Positions 38,340 to 49,804 of a stretch of 64,000 nt of DNA are shown here, in pieces. The notes below the pieces were generated by a model, which saw only the letters and a program-made list of their open reading frames with translations, was not told the DNA's origin and searched no databases. A program made the position numbers and the translations under genes. Source of the stretch: Drosophila persimilis (Eukaryota > Arthropoda > Insecta > Diptera > Drosophilidae); the NCBI RefSeq assembly GCF_003286085.1, contig NW_020825298.1:13516001-13580000 (forward strand), in the 5' to 3' direction. How positions within the stretch are numbered: the stretch's first letter is position 1; the number at the start of each line of letters is the position of its first letter.

Positions 38340-40150
38340 CACAGCAAGCAAAAAGGGGAAACCGTGATCACGGCGGGTGGCACTGGGTTTTGAGTATGGT
38401 CATTAAATAACACAGCACCAAATAACAATGCAACCACACCAACGTGGAGGGAGCGCCGCGCCCAGCAACGAACTGCAACGTGGAGAGAGGGCAAAGCCCA
38501 GCAACGAATGGCAACGGATTTTTATCATTTCTAAATCCGTTTACGAAAATTTTATGATACGAAGCAAACAAACATACAATTTACAAACAAAGCAAAAAAA
38601 ATGCGTTGTTTCCGAAGACCGGGCTCTAAGCTGTAACTTCTATTGATACTCGTACATTTCCGTTGCATGAAATATCACATTTACATACTGTACGGCTAGA
38701 ATTAAAAGGAAACGTGCCAACAAAATAATAGGCTCTACCCACTGAGCACGTCCCGGGGGAGCGGTGGGAATTTTTGGCAGATGTGGAACCGATTCACTGG
38801 TTGGTACTCATTTAATATATGTCTACGCGCGAAAATTCATTGGAAACCATCAGCTAAATATCGCATAGAAACTTGCGCCTTACGACTAACCTTACCTTGT
38901 AGGTACATCTTAGATGGGTGGTGGCATAGCTGGGAAATTTGCGGAGCGGCAAAACCTCACGGACCGTCTATGAAGGAATAGGATAAGGAAGCTGGCCAGT
39001 GTGTCTAGGCTATAAGGATATGAAGTGATACATCTATATATTGGTTAGTGATTGGTTAAAAACCTAGCCTTAAAATCTTAGTAAACTTATCGGGAAATTA
39101 TATTTGCCTGTCCTATCTAAAGTGGTGTAATAGCCCATTAACACTGCCGCGCGTTTTGTATCGATATTGGAATAGATGTAAGGATGGGAACAGGAGTTTA
39201 CTCTGGCGGAGAAGGTTACGGAAAAAAGTTATTTTGTCAGCTGATTTGTTTGGTGATGAGGAAAGCAAACAAATTTTGAAAATCAAAATTATGGTTCGTT
39301 CGACAGGAAAATGGACGAGTGGGACTTTATGCTCATATTTATTCCTCACACCATAAAAACCATTGTTCTTCATATATATTAGACTGTAATCAATTGATTT
39401 AGCCGCAGTCATCGATGAAATTTATGGAAATAGACTTCGGCAAGTCATCCATGGCATACAATTTTCAATTTGTTTCATTTCTCAGCTATTGTTTCTTATT
39501 CCACTACAGCTGTCTCAAGAGTGTATTTTTATTTCTGGTGTCGGAAACATCCACACCCACCACAAAACTCTTCATAAACTCTTCGAACTTACAAATAAAT
39601 AATGAAAGGAACAGAAACTTGTTGTGGTAAGTATATGTATGTTTTCATATAGTTTTGATTAGTATATTGTGCCCATTAACAAAAATATATGTACTCTGGT
39701 TGAAGGTGTTCGAAGATAGGAAATCTCGTTATAAACAATTGGCTTATTGCGGATAAGCGGAAACGAATTCCTTTGAGGTTGACCGCACCTCACTGAAGCG
39801 GACCAAACGGTACAACCTTTTGCATACTGCTCGGGAAAGGATAGGAGTCCAGAATGAGCAGCCGAAAACCAAGCGAGAGATGCGTGGTGCGTCACAACTT
39901 TAAAAAATAAACCACCGTTCCCCCAAGATGAAGACTGTGTATTAATTTAAAAAAAAAGAAATAATAGTTGGCTTTGATGCTTTCAAAAAAAGTATTTGAC
40001 AGTATCATAACCGTATGACATAAGAATTTAATGACTAATTGAAAAAATTGTGATAGGCATATCGGCAAAACGTGAAGTAAATTAAATTAAATTAAATCCC
40101 TTTGTGTTCCTTTTTCTACTGTTTCAAATTATCGCAAGCTCTTCCGATTA
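38340..40150. other. Spacer between STUB1 and Nse4
   Basis: No gene is supported. A short frame around 39170-39240 (MGTGVYSGGEGYG) faintly recalls the RNase H region of jockey-like elements but is too weak to call. Otherwise the stretch is unclassified. Confidence 0.35.
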
Positions 40151-40233
40151 GAAATATCTAAAACGATATTTTGAAAACATCGAATTAATCGTTTCTATAG
40201 CGCACATATAAAGTTATTTCTGCGTTTGAAAGT

Positions 40234-41715
40234 ATGGAAGATCAACAAGAAGAAAACGAACAAGATGTTCGCATTATGCGTTTACAAGATCTTATCGAAA
40301 AAAACATTGAGATTGGTAAGTAGATATTTAATGTTGAATGCAGTCTAATTAACGAATTTCAATTTTCTTAAACAGAGCAACAAATTGAAAATAAAAGGTT
40401 CGACGACTCAATACTGGCTATAGAAACAATTATTAAAAAATCAAACGAAATCGCAAAGGGACAGAAAGAACGTCGTACAAATCCCACGGAGCTCGTACTA
40501 GACTCTGAATTGCTAAGGCGCAATCATGAAGTTGTCGGAAAGGCTATACAATATAACACAAACTTTACAGACCAAATGATCTTTACAGCTATTGTAAGTA
40601 GACAACTAATGATATGGTTGTCGCAAAATAACCTTTACTTTGTAAAAGGCGAATTTAGTTTTCAAAGACAAAGATGAAAATTGGGACTCTCTTTGCACTG
40701 TTGCTATTCCGTTTGGAATACCGTTATTCACAAATGACAGTATGATAGCCTTCATAGATGTTGCACCAAAACAGCACATTCAGAAGAACCGTGGTCAACG
40801 AACACGAAAACCTTTGGTAAGTATGGTCATGAGAATAATTATTCACTAAGTTAGTCGGAAGTTTGAATCTGGTCAATATGTAGATGGAACTATATGTACA
40901 TACATATGTATGTATGTTCATTATGTAGTTGCCGTGTGCATAGGTCGGGAAAAAGATGTATGAAAATCTTTTTGGTTTATTCTGGCACATTTAATTTAAT
41001 TTTCATCGTATCTTCAATCATTGCGATTGTAAACAGAGTCTTCAACGTAATAGAGAATGTTTCAAACATTTGATATGCACTTGATGCAGTGTCCACAGGA
41101 GTCCAACAAAAGATCCTGTTATTCTAGCTGGTATAGTCTGCAGGATCTAGGCGCAAATCAGTACGGACTAACGGGTTTATCTATGCCAACTATATTTTTC
41201 GATTTCTGAGATGAGGGTGATACTTAAAAATTACAATCAGTAATCTTGCATTTATTTCACAGGTGGAAGAAAAACGTCCAACAAAAAGTGACAAGTTGCA
41301 GCGCAAGGAGGAAGGTTCAGCATCAGTCAACAGTACGCTTAAACAAATCAGGCAACTGTACAGAACTGGCAACGACCAGCCCATTCCATATTTCAAATTA
41401 GTTTGTCACCCTACAAATTTTATGGACTCTGTTCAGAATGCATTGAATATTTCATTTCTTGTTCAAGAAAATATGATTTATATTGAGCCAGGAAATGATA
41501 ATTTACCACAAATTCGAACTGTTGCCAATCCCAGAAATTTATCTACAAACGGATCTGCTCAGGCAATTTGTGCCATTGATGTCAACTTTTGTCAGGTATG
41601 AAAGTAAAAGATGCGAAGGAATATGTAATCTTTATTTGTTCTTTCACAGAAAATGGTAAAGCATTACAACATACAAGAGCCAATGTTGAAAAGATTGGAA
41701 AAAGACGATAGTTAA
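40234..41715 (+). CDS. Nse4: Nse4, kleisin-like subunit of the SMC5/6 complex
   Basis: Five exons: 40234-40315, 40376-40593, 40649-40816, 41263-41595 and 41650-41715 (TAA), coding 288 residues. Diagnostic is the C-terminal Nse4 domain, PIPYFKLVCHPTNFMDSVQNALNISFLVQENMIYIE. It follows an N-terminal helical region (RIMRLQDLIEKN, SELLRRNHEVVGKAIQYNTNFTDQMIF) and LVFKDKDENWDSLC. Nse4 bridges the Smc5 and Smc6 heads and works in DNA repair and recombination. The exon 3 acceptor at 40648 is fixed by frame. Intron 3 (40817-41262) contains a reverse Helitron-type fragment and a TACATACATATGTATG tract. A partial copy of exon 3 lies just downstream. Confidence 0.92.
41090..41190 (-). repeat. INE-1-like fragment in Nse4 intron 3
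   Basis: The stretch with GGATCTAGGCGCAAATCAGT matches GAGATCTAGGCGCTAATAAG at 52.19 kb, which is the reverse strand of the family. Confidence 0.55.
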
Positions 41716-41778
41716 TGACATTTTTTATTTTATTAAGAATAAAACAATACAAAACCTTGCTCTCATTGCAATAACCAT

Positions 41779-42120
41779 TTGATTTTTTGACAACGCCATG
41801 GTATTGGCCACTAAAATGAAGATGCATTTTATGTCATAAGATAACCTGTACTTTGTATAAGGCGAATTTAGTTTTCAAAGACAAAGATGAAAATTGGGAC
41901 TGTCATTGAACTGTAGCTATTCACAAACAGTATGAACACAAACACAATACAGTATGATAGCCTTCATAGATGTTGCACAAAAACAGCATATTCAGAAGAA
42001 CCGTGGTGAAAGAAAACGAAAACCTTCGGTAAGTGTGATCATGAGAATAATTATTCTATAAGTTGGTCAGAGGTTTTATTTTTTGACAACACCATGGTAT
42101 TGGCAACGAAAGATTAATAA
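41779..42120 (+). pseudogene. Degenerate duplicate of Nse4 exon 3
   Basis: From about 41842 the sequence repeats the end of Nse4 intron 2 and exon 3 (GCGAATTTAGTTTTCAAAGA, AAGATGAAAATTGGGACT, GATAGCCTTCATAGATGTTG, AAGAACCGTGG) through the donor and start of intron 3 (GGTAAGTGTGATCATGAGAA, matching the real GGTAAGTATGGTCATGAGAA). The copy has a deletion or rearrangement in the middle and cannot extend the frame. A second direct repeat (TTTTTTGACAACGCCATGG at about 41783 and TTTTTTGACAACACCATGG at about 42081) brackets it, pointing to a local tandem duplication. Confidence 0.85.
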
Positions 42121-42950
42121 TTGGGTGCAGGTGGTGAAGAAGCTGCAACCCTAGTTCAACATGCTTATTAGTAAAAAAAAACAAACTCGCTCTTCGTTGC
42201 TCTTGCTTACCTATTTATGCCGAGAGTAGTTGCCCTCTATCGCTATCGGAGCAGCAATGCAGGCATGTAAAGTGCAAACAAGCTTAGCTTACATTTTGGA
42301 TATTACTCAATAAAGAACAGATCGAATTTTTTTTTTATTTAATCGGAATAAGTATTCGGCTTATTGGAGATTAAGCTTGTCCCATAGATTTTGCTTGCGT
42401 GAATGGTTAAGTCTTCAGCTTAATTCAGTTTATTCAGTTTTTGCTTAGAACCGTGATAGTCACGGTGACATTTCGAGAATTTATTAGCAATTTAATATTG
42501 TTAGACATCCAGGGTCTTAAAAACGGCTTGATAATGAGTAATTCAGACTACTCTCATCCAAATTTTTTTTAACTGGTACTAATTTAACAGTATGCTTACT
42601 TATTATATTAGCTGTCAGGTTAGACTTAACATAACATGTCCTTCACTGTCCGATCGAAAAACATTGTATACGTAACATGCAATTATAACATCACAAACAT
42701 TAGACGTAAACCACGTTTCGGACAATGTAAATTCATACATCTTGATTAGACTTTGAGCATTAACCTGACAAATATTCAATTCTCAGTATTACTTGCTAAG
42801 AATATGGATTAATGCATGACTAATGCATGCCTTATATTATATGAACTCTTATTACTCTGCATTTTGCAAATAAATTATTCACAACTAACTGCTATGTAAG
42901 TTTCTTGCCTAACTATTATATGAAATTACAAACTTTATTGTCTGAAAATG
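42120..42950. other. Spacer downstream of Nse4
   Basis: No gene is recognised; AT-rich DNA with unclassified repeat-like stretches. Confidence 0.4.
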
Positions 42951-42959
42951 TTTTTATTG

Positions 42960-43706
42960 ATTTCACAAATATTCTCCAAGAAGATGAATACCCAACAATT
43001 CGGAACATCTCTGCAAATATCTCCAGCTCACCATGAATTAATAAGACGACAATCAATTACCACCCATGTTCAAGTCAACTTACAGACGGGTGTTATTTAC
43101 ACCGACTACAGTAAAGCATTCAACTCTGTAAACTTCCTTTTAGCACAAAAATATGACCTTTTAGGGTCATTCCGCCCACTTTCCTGGAATGCGTTTCTAG
43201 CTACCTTTGTTCCAGGTCTCAAAGAGTCCTTTTCTACAACTCCTTCTCTTCACAAGTTGAGGTTACTTCTTAATGCTTCAAAACGTAAAGTAATGATATT
43301 TCATCGTTCCAGACCCTTCTTGTTTCCTTACACCCTATCCACCACTCTTGAGAGAATTACTATGGTTAAAGATCTTGGTGCTATAACCCCAAGTTAAAGT
43401 TTTCTGTACACATTCTACCATGGTAAATAAATTAATGAATTATAAAAAGCTGGTCAAAAAAATAATGACCCCTATATAACAAAGTCTCTCTATATCTCGC
43501 TAGTTCGTCCGATTTTAAAATACGGTTCTTGTGTTTGGCTCAGTAAAAAGTACACCAGTATAGTACAGTATCAGTCCAGAGAAACCATTACTTTTGTTTA
43601 CTTTCAACTGGGATGAATGTTTAAGATTTCCATCCTACACTAATAGACCGATTTTAATAAATATTCTATCATTAGTTAATCGTAGAAAAATGCTTGATAT
43701 TCAGGC
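42960..43706 (+). mobile_element. Non-LTR retrotransposon (jockey-like) RT fragment, + strand
   Basis: GVIYTDYSKAFNSVNFLLAQK (around 43090-43155) is the RT block with the DF/YSKAFDxV motif. KRKVMIFHRSRPF and ITMVKDLGAI (around 43285-43385), then LARPILKYGSCVWLS (around 43495-43545) and LRFPSYTNRPILINILSLVNRRKML (43620-43695) continue the same ORF2 with frameshifts. The YADD block is missing between the first two pieces, so there is an internal deletion. Confidence 0.8.
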
Positions 43707-45265
43707 AGGCTCCGTTTTTCATTTACTTTTGCGGATTACGTTTTCAGCCAAAACGTTTCGTTTTCGTTTTAAGGTGTTCCATTTTTCACATATTTTTTTT
43801 ATCGATATGTTACATTTTGAAGTCCGAATTAAATTGGGCGGGAAACAGCTGTGCTCACCCAGATGTTCTGTTAAGCACATGTTACAAGCACAGTCTGAGC
43901 TGTTACATGCACATTTGTGCTGTTATACGCAAAAATTTATTAATTGCCAACGTTCCGATAACCAAATCGGAATGCGTCAGCTGCTTACACCAAAACGAAA
44001 TTTGTTGTTGCTGTGGCCAATTTTTTCCGAGCCAAATTTTAGGTTGGGTTAAAATAAAATTATTTATAAAGAAAGCACAAGTTAAATTACCCTGATATAG
44101 GTATCAAGTTTAGGTTAATGCATCAATAAGTCATCTATTTTTTTCCTTTTGCAATTAAGGTTCGTTTTGTTGTATAAAAAGCCGTTTACTTTTCATTTCG
44201 TCAACGAAAATGTTTTCGTTTTGAAAACGAAGAAATCTTGCGGAATGGGAAAAAGAGAGCCCCAATTTATGTGATTTCAAAAGTAAATCGGAAAACTTTT
44301 GTGAATGTGAAAAACGGAGCCTGGCTGATTATTTTTGTGCACAGCTTGATCAAGGGTGACGTAGATAGCCCAGACTTCACGATTCCTATTAGAAACACTA
44401 GAAACTGTGTACCGGTGTCCCTTCCGTTTTGTAGATCAAATTATTTCTTGCATTAACCGTCTTATGCTCGTATTATAATTAATACACAGCCAGGCTTCGT
44501 TTTTCATTTTCACATAAATTGAGGCTCCCGTTTTCACAGTCCGCAAGATTTCTTACTTTTCAAAACGAAAACATTTTCCTCAACGAAATGAAAAGAAGGA
44601 AAATGTTAAAAAATAGATGACTTATTGCTGCATTTACATAAACTTGATACCTATATCAGGGCAATTTATCTTATGCTTTCTTTATAAATCATTTTTTCTT
44701 AACCCAACCTCTAGTTTGGCGCGTACAGAATTGGTCAGGGCATTCACTTTTTCCCTTTTGGTACAAACAGATGAGGCCGTCCGATTTGGTTATCGGAACG
44801 TTGGCAAGAAATAAAAATGTATAAATAATAAATAAGTGCACTCGTAGCATATGCGTAACAGAACAGCGCTGTAATGACAGCTAATTCCTGCCACATTTAA
44901 TTTAAAATGTTTTTGTTTTTTACATTTTTGACCGTCAGAAGTTTTATTTTTAAATTACATGCTCATGTTGTACAAATGTACAATGTACAACAGCTGTTGT
45001 ACAGCTCATCAGATATGTCAAATATACAGGTGTTGCATCTAAGATGTCTTGATCTTCTTAAATCGCGCACTTTCTGACGTCGTTTTGCTTCAAAACAAGT
45101 GATTGAGAAAATAAACGTAATTTTAATCACGCTGTATGTTTACAAAGTAGCCAGGTCAGCTGTTTTTGTTTGCTAGAAACGATGAAAAATGAAACATATC
45201 AATGACAATAATATGTGAAACCGGAAGCCCTTTAAAACGAAAAGTAAACGTATTGGCCTTCTTGG
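43707..45265. mobile_element. Large fold-back element (inverted repeats)
   Basis: The inner arms 43946-44327 and 44487-44808 are inverted copies around a 160-bp spacer. Left TGCCAACGTTCCGATAACCA, CCTGATATAGGTATCAAGTT, ATGTTTTCGTTTTGAAAA and AAATCTTGCGGA each reappear reversed on the right. The outer arms (about 43755-43830 and 45175-45262) also pair, including a TTTCACATATT...ATCGATATGTT-type block. Between the inner and outer arms pairing is weak and the right side is longer. No transposase is seen. It sits at the boundary between a plus-strand and a minus-strand LINE remnant. Confidence 0.8.
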
Positions 45266-46180
45266 CTTCTATGTGCTTGCGCCCGGTCAGCCGCCTGTCC
45301 AGATGGACGCCCAAGTATATAACATCGTTAGCATGAGGGTCACATGCATTGTTTAAAAGCAAAGAGGGACAGCTTTGATGTTAAAGGTAGAAGTAACATG
45401 CTTTACTGGTATGTGCCAATCTGCAAGCCATATCTACAGTTAATAACTGGCGGGCTAGATGGCCAGTTGCCTTTATTGGGCATTTGGAGCAACTAAGAAT
45501 CGCGGTGTCATCAGCAAACATCGAGGCTGTTAGTTTCGACTTCGTTACATCTCGTGGCAAGAATCTTTTGTAGGGATACGACTAGAGCAGTTCATGGATG
45601 ATTTGTATCAGCAGGTCCGTCTCGGCCGAGCGACTAACGTCTAGGAATATCCAATATTCCCGTTGTTCAGATACAGTATGTATCTCTGACTAGATGCCGT
45701 TTATATACTCAATCGTCAGGATCAGGAGAACACTTTTAAATAGCTTTGGAAGACAAATAAGGAGGCTTAATCGTCTGTACTTGGGATGGTACCCAAGTCT
45801 TCTTATTGCATTTTCTAATCTTTCCTGCTTTAACGAGTACAGATTTTAGTGCATTAGCGGAGCAGTCGATGTGTTCTTCAATGTTTATGCGGGGTTACTT
45901 CAATGTCGGTACTAACATATTTCTTGTATTTAAGCCTGTTCGTTCTGTGCGTTGTGAGCCTGTAATGATGCTCTACGAACTCCGGGCATTGGAGAAGACG
46001 TGGTTGAACAGGCGAGCGATCGGATAATAGATCCGAAAGCGATTCGGAGCTTATTAGATCGCACGGGATGTTCTTCGTCTGCGAAGTGTTTCAAATCTGG
46101 TATTTTTCTAGGGTCTGTTTTCAAATATTTGGGCGTACCCGTGAAAACATAGTCCGGTTTGTTGTTCACTTTGATGAATG
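45266..46180 (-). mobile_element. Non-LTR retrotransposon (jockey-like) remnant, - strand
   Basis: On the minus strand, 5' to 3': KPDYVFTGTPKYLKTDPRKI (around 46160, end of the endonuclease domain), then TKSKLTASMFADDTAILSCS (around 45530, the RT F/YADD catalytic box), then YLGVHLDRRLTGRKHIEAKK (around 45310-45266). The order is correct for ORF2, but the stretch between endonuclease and FADD is far too short, and stops and frameshifts are present. Confidence 0.82.
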
Positions 46181-46559
46181 CGTTTTATAACTGCTTTCCT
46201 TTGGGAGTCACAAGATAATTTGTTGAAAACCTTTCATAAAAGTGGTTTTTGACGCGGTTTCTAATAAAGATGCCTTTTTCACCGAATGCCCGGATGATCC
46301 GTACCATAAAAGAAATAATCGCTTGTTTGAAAGTTGTATTTGATTGGGAGGGGCTTCTCTGAAAGAAGCATTACCTTTATATATATGTCGTAGTGGAATT
46401 TGGTTAGTTCAGGTTTATTATTTGGACTGTTGAGATGGTGTGTTTCGTTTTAGCTTAGTTGTTCTCATGAATGAAGTCCATCATATGTTGCTGAAGAGTA
46501 AATACTCGCTTCAATAGGGCTTTGTAGTTGGTTGCTGAGAGTTTACCATATTCGGCTGG

Positions 46560-46920
46560 GTTGACTTTTCTAGTTCGGTTTTTAAAGCATTAGCAAAAGA
46601 GCAGTTAGGAGCGCGCTGCCTACCGCCCGTAGATGTATATCAGTATATCAATATATTCAGAGTCGTATAGACGGCCACAAAAATCAACGCCACATACCTG
46701 AAATGGGCGGAGAGCTCGAAGTCCGTCTGCGGGTAAATTCCCCATAAGTTGCGTCAGCAGTCAAGGTTTGCATGTAAAGCAGCGGATATATGATCCTACT
46801 TTCTGACTGCAGACCTTCTGAGCGTTTACGATCCAAACACTCTGTAAAATGATGCTCCGCGCAAACTTCGAGACCTTTTTCAAAAGCAAAGGAAACTTGG
46901 CATCGCATAAAACGAAATAA
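46560..46920 (-). mobile_element. BEL/Pao integrase fragment (- strand)
   Basis: The minus-strand frame GNLPADGLRALRPFQVCGVDFCGR (around 46745-46675) matches the start of the BEL/Pao integrase catalytic core, with the GVDFCG aspartate present. It is recognisably the same family as the 26.8-kb fragment. Confidence 0.75.
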
Positions 46921-46984
46921 TACATAAAGTACATGAATCTCGTGGATGAATAGGTTCAGTCTTTCGCTCGGTGAGATTGATTGA

Positions 46985-48540
46985 TTGGTCTCGGGTCTGA
47001 TTCTATGCAGACTAGTCCGTCAATCCAGTCAAACACATACAGATTGTGTAGCTTTAGAAATGCTCGATCTGCTTCCTGGCTGGCTTTTAGCTCCTATTGG
47101 AATGAGTGGTCAAAAAATGAGTAATTGCAGGATTAGGTGTTTTCTTAATAAATTAAACCGAACACAGTATATATGTATGTAAATGCATATATAACGGGAA
47201 AAAATAAGCAAAGTCTGATAGAGATACAAAAACAGCCGCCCTAGGCTTTAAGAGAATAAAATATTTCGTTTTTGGAATATTATATTCACAATCGCTTGTG
47301 ATTTTAAGCCAAATAAAAATAAGATATTTTATCATATGTAATAAATATATAGAGTACAATTAATAACAGTGTTCTTTCTTTTTTTGTACAGTTCATAAAC
47401 TCGTTACACATAAGTAAACGGGCAATTGTTCGAGTTTTCTTCGTGTTTTTTCGCTTAACGAAATACTTTTCAGTCACGGATGAAAACCGTATTTTATACA
47501 GCCAAGCAGAAGTAATATAGGTATGTAAGTGTTAGGATACCATGATGTATGTAATCTGGGACGATATGCTTGGTGTTTCTATTTTTTTAAATGAAGTATA
47601 ACGATGAATTAACGAGTAGGAGTTACTGATGAAAAATGATTTTATGCGTCACTTATCTACCATTTGGTTCCAAATTTTCATTATATCTCTTTGCCGCTCA
47701 ATTGGGAAAATTTTCACAATATACTTTTTCTTGCATATTTTTAATTTGTATTTTTATTTCTAAAAAATGTAATGATGTAATATAAGAATCAAGGTTCCAC
47801 CAGTTTTAGTTTGATAAATGAATCAAATGATAATTCGCTTTAAAAAGTATTCGTTTTAAAAGTATATTTATTTTTTTGTCGGGTATAAATGTTCGGGCGG
47901 CAACGATATTTGGTGTTTATGTGTGTACATATGTATATATTTACATCAACGTGCATCTCTTTCTATGCGTATACATGTATGTATGTGTGTATGGCCATTT
48001 GGACATATATGTACATAAGTTCATAGATATAAATGGGTGGGCATGGCCTGACAATCGCTCGTTTGCTTTCAACTAGTGGTTGCGGGTGGTGGGAGGCAAC
48101 ATGATGGCAACCATGGCACTATGAGCTAAGCCCTGTATTTTTATAATGGCTTTTGTTTGAATTCAACCGCTTGAGTTACGATGAATCTTACATCGAAGCT
48201 GATGGCTTTGTTTTCATCGCTTCGTTCTTAAACCATTTTTACGAAATTTCAGTTCGGATTTGCGTAGCACGCGGCTACTACGGTGGTTGTAACGGACATA
48301 GCTTGAGATTAACTGGATAATTCCAATAAAATTGAAATAAAGTGTGCAATAGAGCATAGCAAAAAAATAAAAATAAAGTTCTACTTTAATAAATATTTGT
48401 ATGTAATATTTATTACAAAAAATTAAAAATTTATTTCATCGTTCGAAAATGAATTGTAAATGTGTTATATTATTATATTATGTTATAACATTGGTTCCAT
48501 CCTATTCAATCTATACATAATAATTGTTCTGTTCTTTTTT
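46985..48540. repeat. Tandem duplication, copy 1
   Basis: About 1.55 kb matching 49805-52040 from end to end with small indels. Shared blocks include CAGACTAGTCCGTCAA, GCTCGATCTGCTTCCTGGCT, GTTCGAGTTTTCTTCGTGTT, AGAATCAAGGTTCCACCAGT and TTTCAACTAGTGGTTGCGGG. No protein is encoded. Near the right end is a conserved TTTCAGTTCG(G/A)ATTTGCGTAGC sequence (TCAGTT at 48249-48254), an initiator-like motif, so it may be a promoter or 5' UTR block. Confidence 0.8.
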
Positions 48541-48659
48541 CAAAAATTACACCAGTTATTTGAAAATTATTAATGTTACAAATTTATTTTTGTCATAGAT
48601 ACTTTCTGACAAATTAACGTACAGATTAAACGGCTAAACTTACAATTTTGAAATTGCGG

Positions 48660-49080
48660 CTATTGTTTATTATACTTAAAGAGTATTGAGTCTATAAGGG
48701 ATATATTATTTTTGTGTAGCTGTGTCTAACACCCAGAAGGAAGCATTTCCTATCCCGTAAAGTATATATATATTTCTTCAATATAGCTATGTATGTCTGT
48801 CTGTCTAGATCTCAGAGACTATAAGAGTTAGAACAACCAAAATTTTGTATCTAGACTCCTCCTATATTACACTATTACATGTGTATCTAAAAACTTTCCA
48901 ATGCCCCCTCAAAGGAATAATATATGTGCCATCCACAGTTTTGAAACAGCTAAAAAATCTAACTGGCAGAATTATTCAAGATAAAGTCATTATTATGGCC
49001 AGAATCAATAGATCGATTGTCTGTGGATACGTTCCGCCTTCACACGGTCTTCTTTATCCAGCAAGCTAGCACATAATTAG
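48660..49080 (+). repeat. INE-1-like repeat copy
   Basis: GTGTCTAACACCCAGAAGGA, CCCGTAAAGTATATATATAT and TGTCTGTCTGTCTAGATCTC in order, then CCATCCACAGTTTTGAAACA. The 5' end is incomplete. Confidence 0.7.
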
Positions 49081-49254
49081 CAAACGTGGTTCCCTCTTTC
49101 CCTCTTCTACGCGAGAGCTTCCATCCAAAGCGGAGAGCTACCAGAGCCAAACCCCTTTGTCAAACTCTCGCAGCGCAATTTGGGATGTTTCGCAATTTGG
49201 GATTCTCTGGTGAAGGTGTCATATACTCAAATCATGCATCATAAAGTCATCTAT

Positions 49255-49790
49255 CGATTTACACCCGATACTCGATCAAGAGGGTTTATTAAATTTGTGT
49301 AGAAAATGGATGCGTGTAATATCCAGAAGGAAGCGTTTCCGACCCCATAAAGTATATACAAATACTCTTGATCAGCATCAATAGCCGAGTCGATAGAGCC
49401 ATGTATATCTGTCTGTCTGTCCGTACGTCCGAACGTCTTGTTTAACGCCTAGTTCTTAGAGACTATATGAGCTAGAGCAACGAAATTTTGTATCCGGACT
49501 CCTGTGATCTCACTCTGAATCAAGTTTTTTTTTCAAAATTTTGCCACACCCCTTTCCGCCCCCACAAAAAAGAAAATCTGTGGTATGTACAATTTTGAAT
49601 GACCATATCCTCAGAGCTGATGATTATTATAGCCATAAGGAGCAAATAAATTTCCAGGGGCTACGCGCTTACTCATTCCCTCTTTCTCACACACTTTTGC
49701 TTGGGCAGTGTGCGCTTTCTGGCGGAGGGAAGCCACACAGAAATGCACATACTGACTGAGTATCGTATATGTGTAGAGTGCTTTTCAGGT
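49255..49790 (+). repeat. INE-1-like repeat, nearly full length
   Basis: Runs from ACACCCGATACTCGATCAAG through ATCCAGAAGGAAGCGTTTCC, ATCAATAGCCGAGTCGATAG, CTGTCTGTCTGTCCG and CGCCCCCACAA to ACTGACTGAGTATCG. The hairpin tail seen in other copies is not clear here. Confidence 0.75.
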
Positions 49791-49804
49791 TGTATATGAA
49801 TAGA

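Noticed and set aside
39156-39412. Weak resemblance to a LINE RNase H region
   Set aside because: Only a seven-residue similarity (GTGVYSG); not enough to annotate.
43594-44095. Two long plus-strand open frames of 152 and 133 codons
   Set aside because: Their start is the LINE tail and the rest is fold-back arm; part reappears on the opposite strand at 45.2 kb, as expected from the inverted arms.
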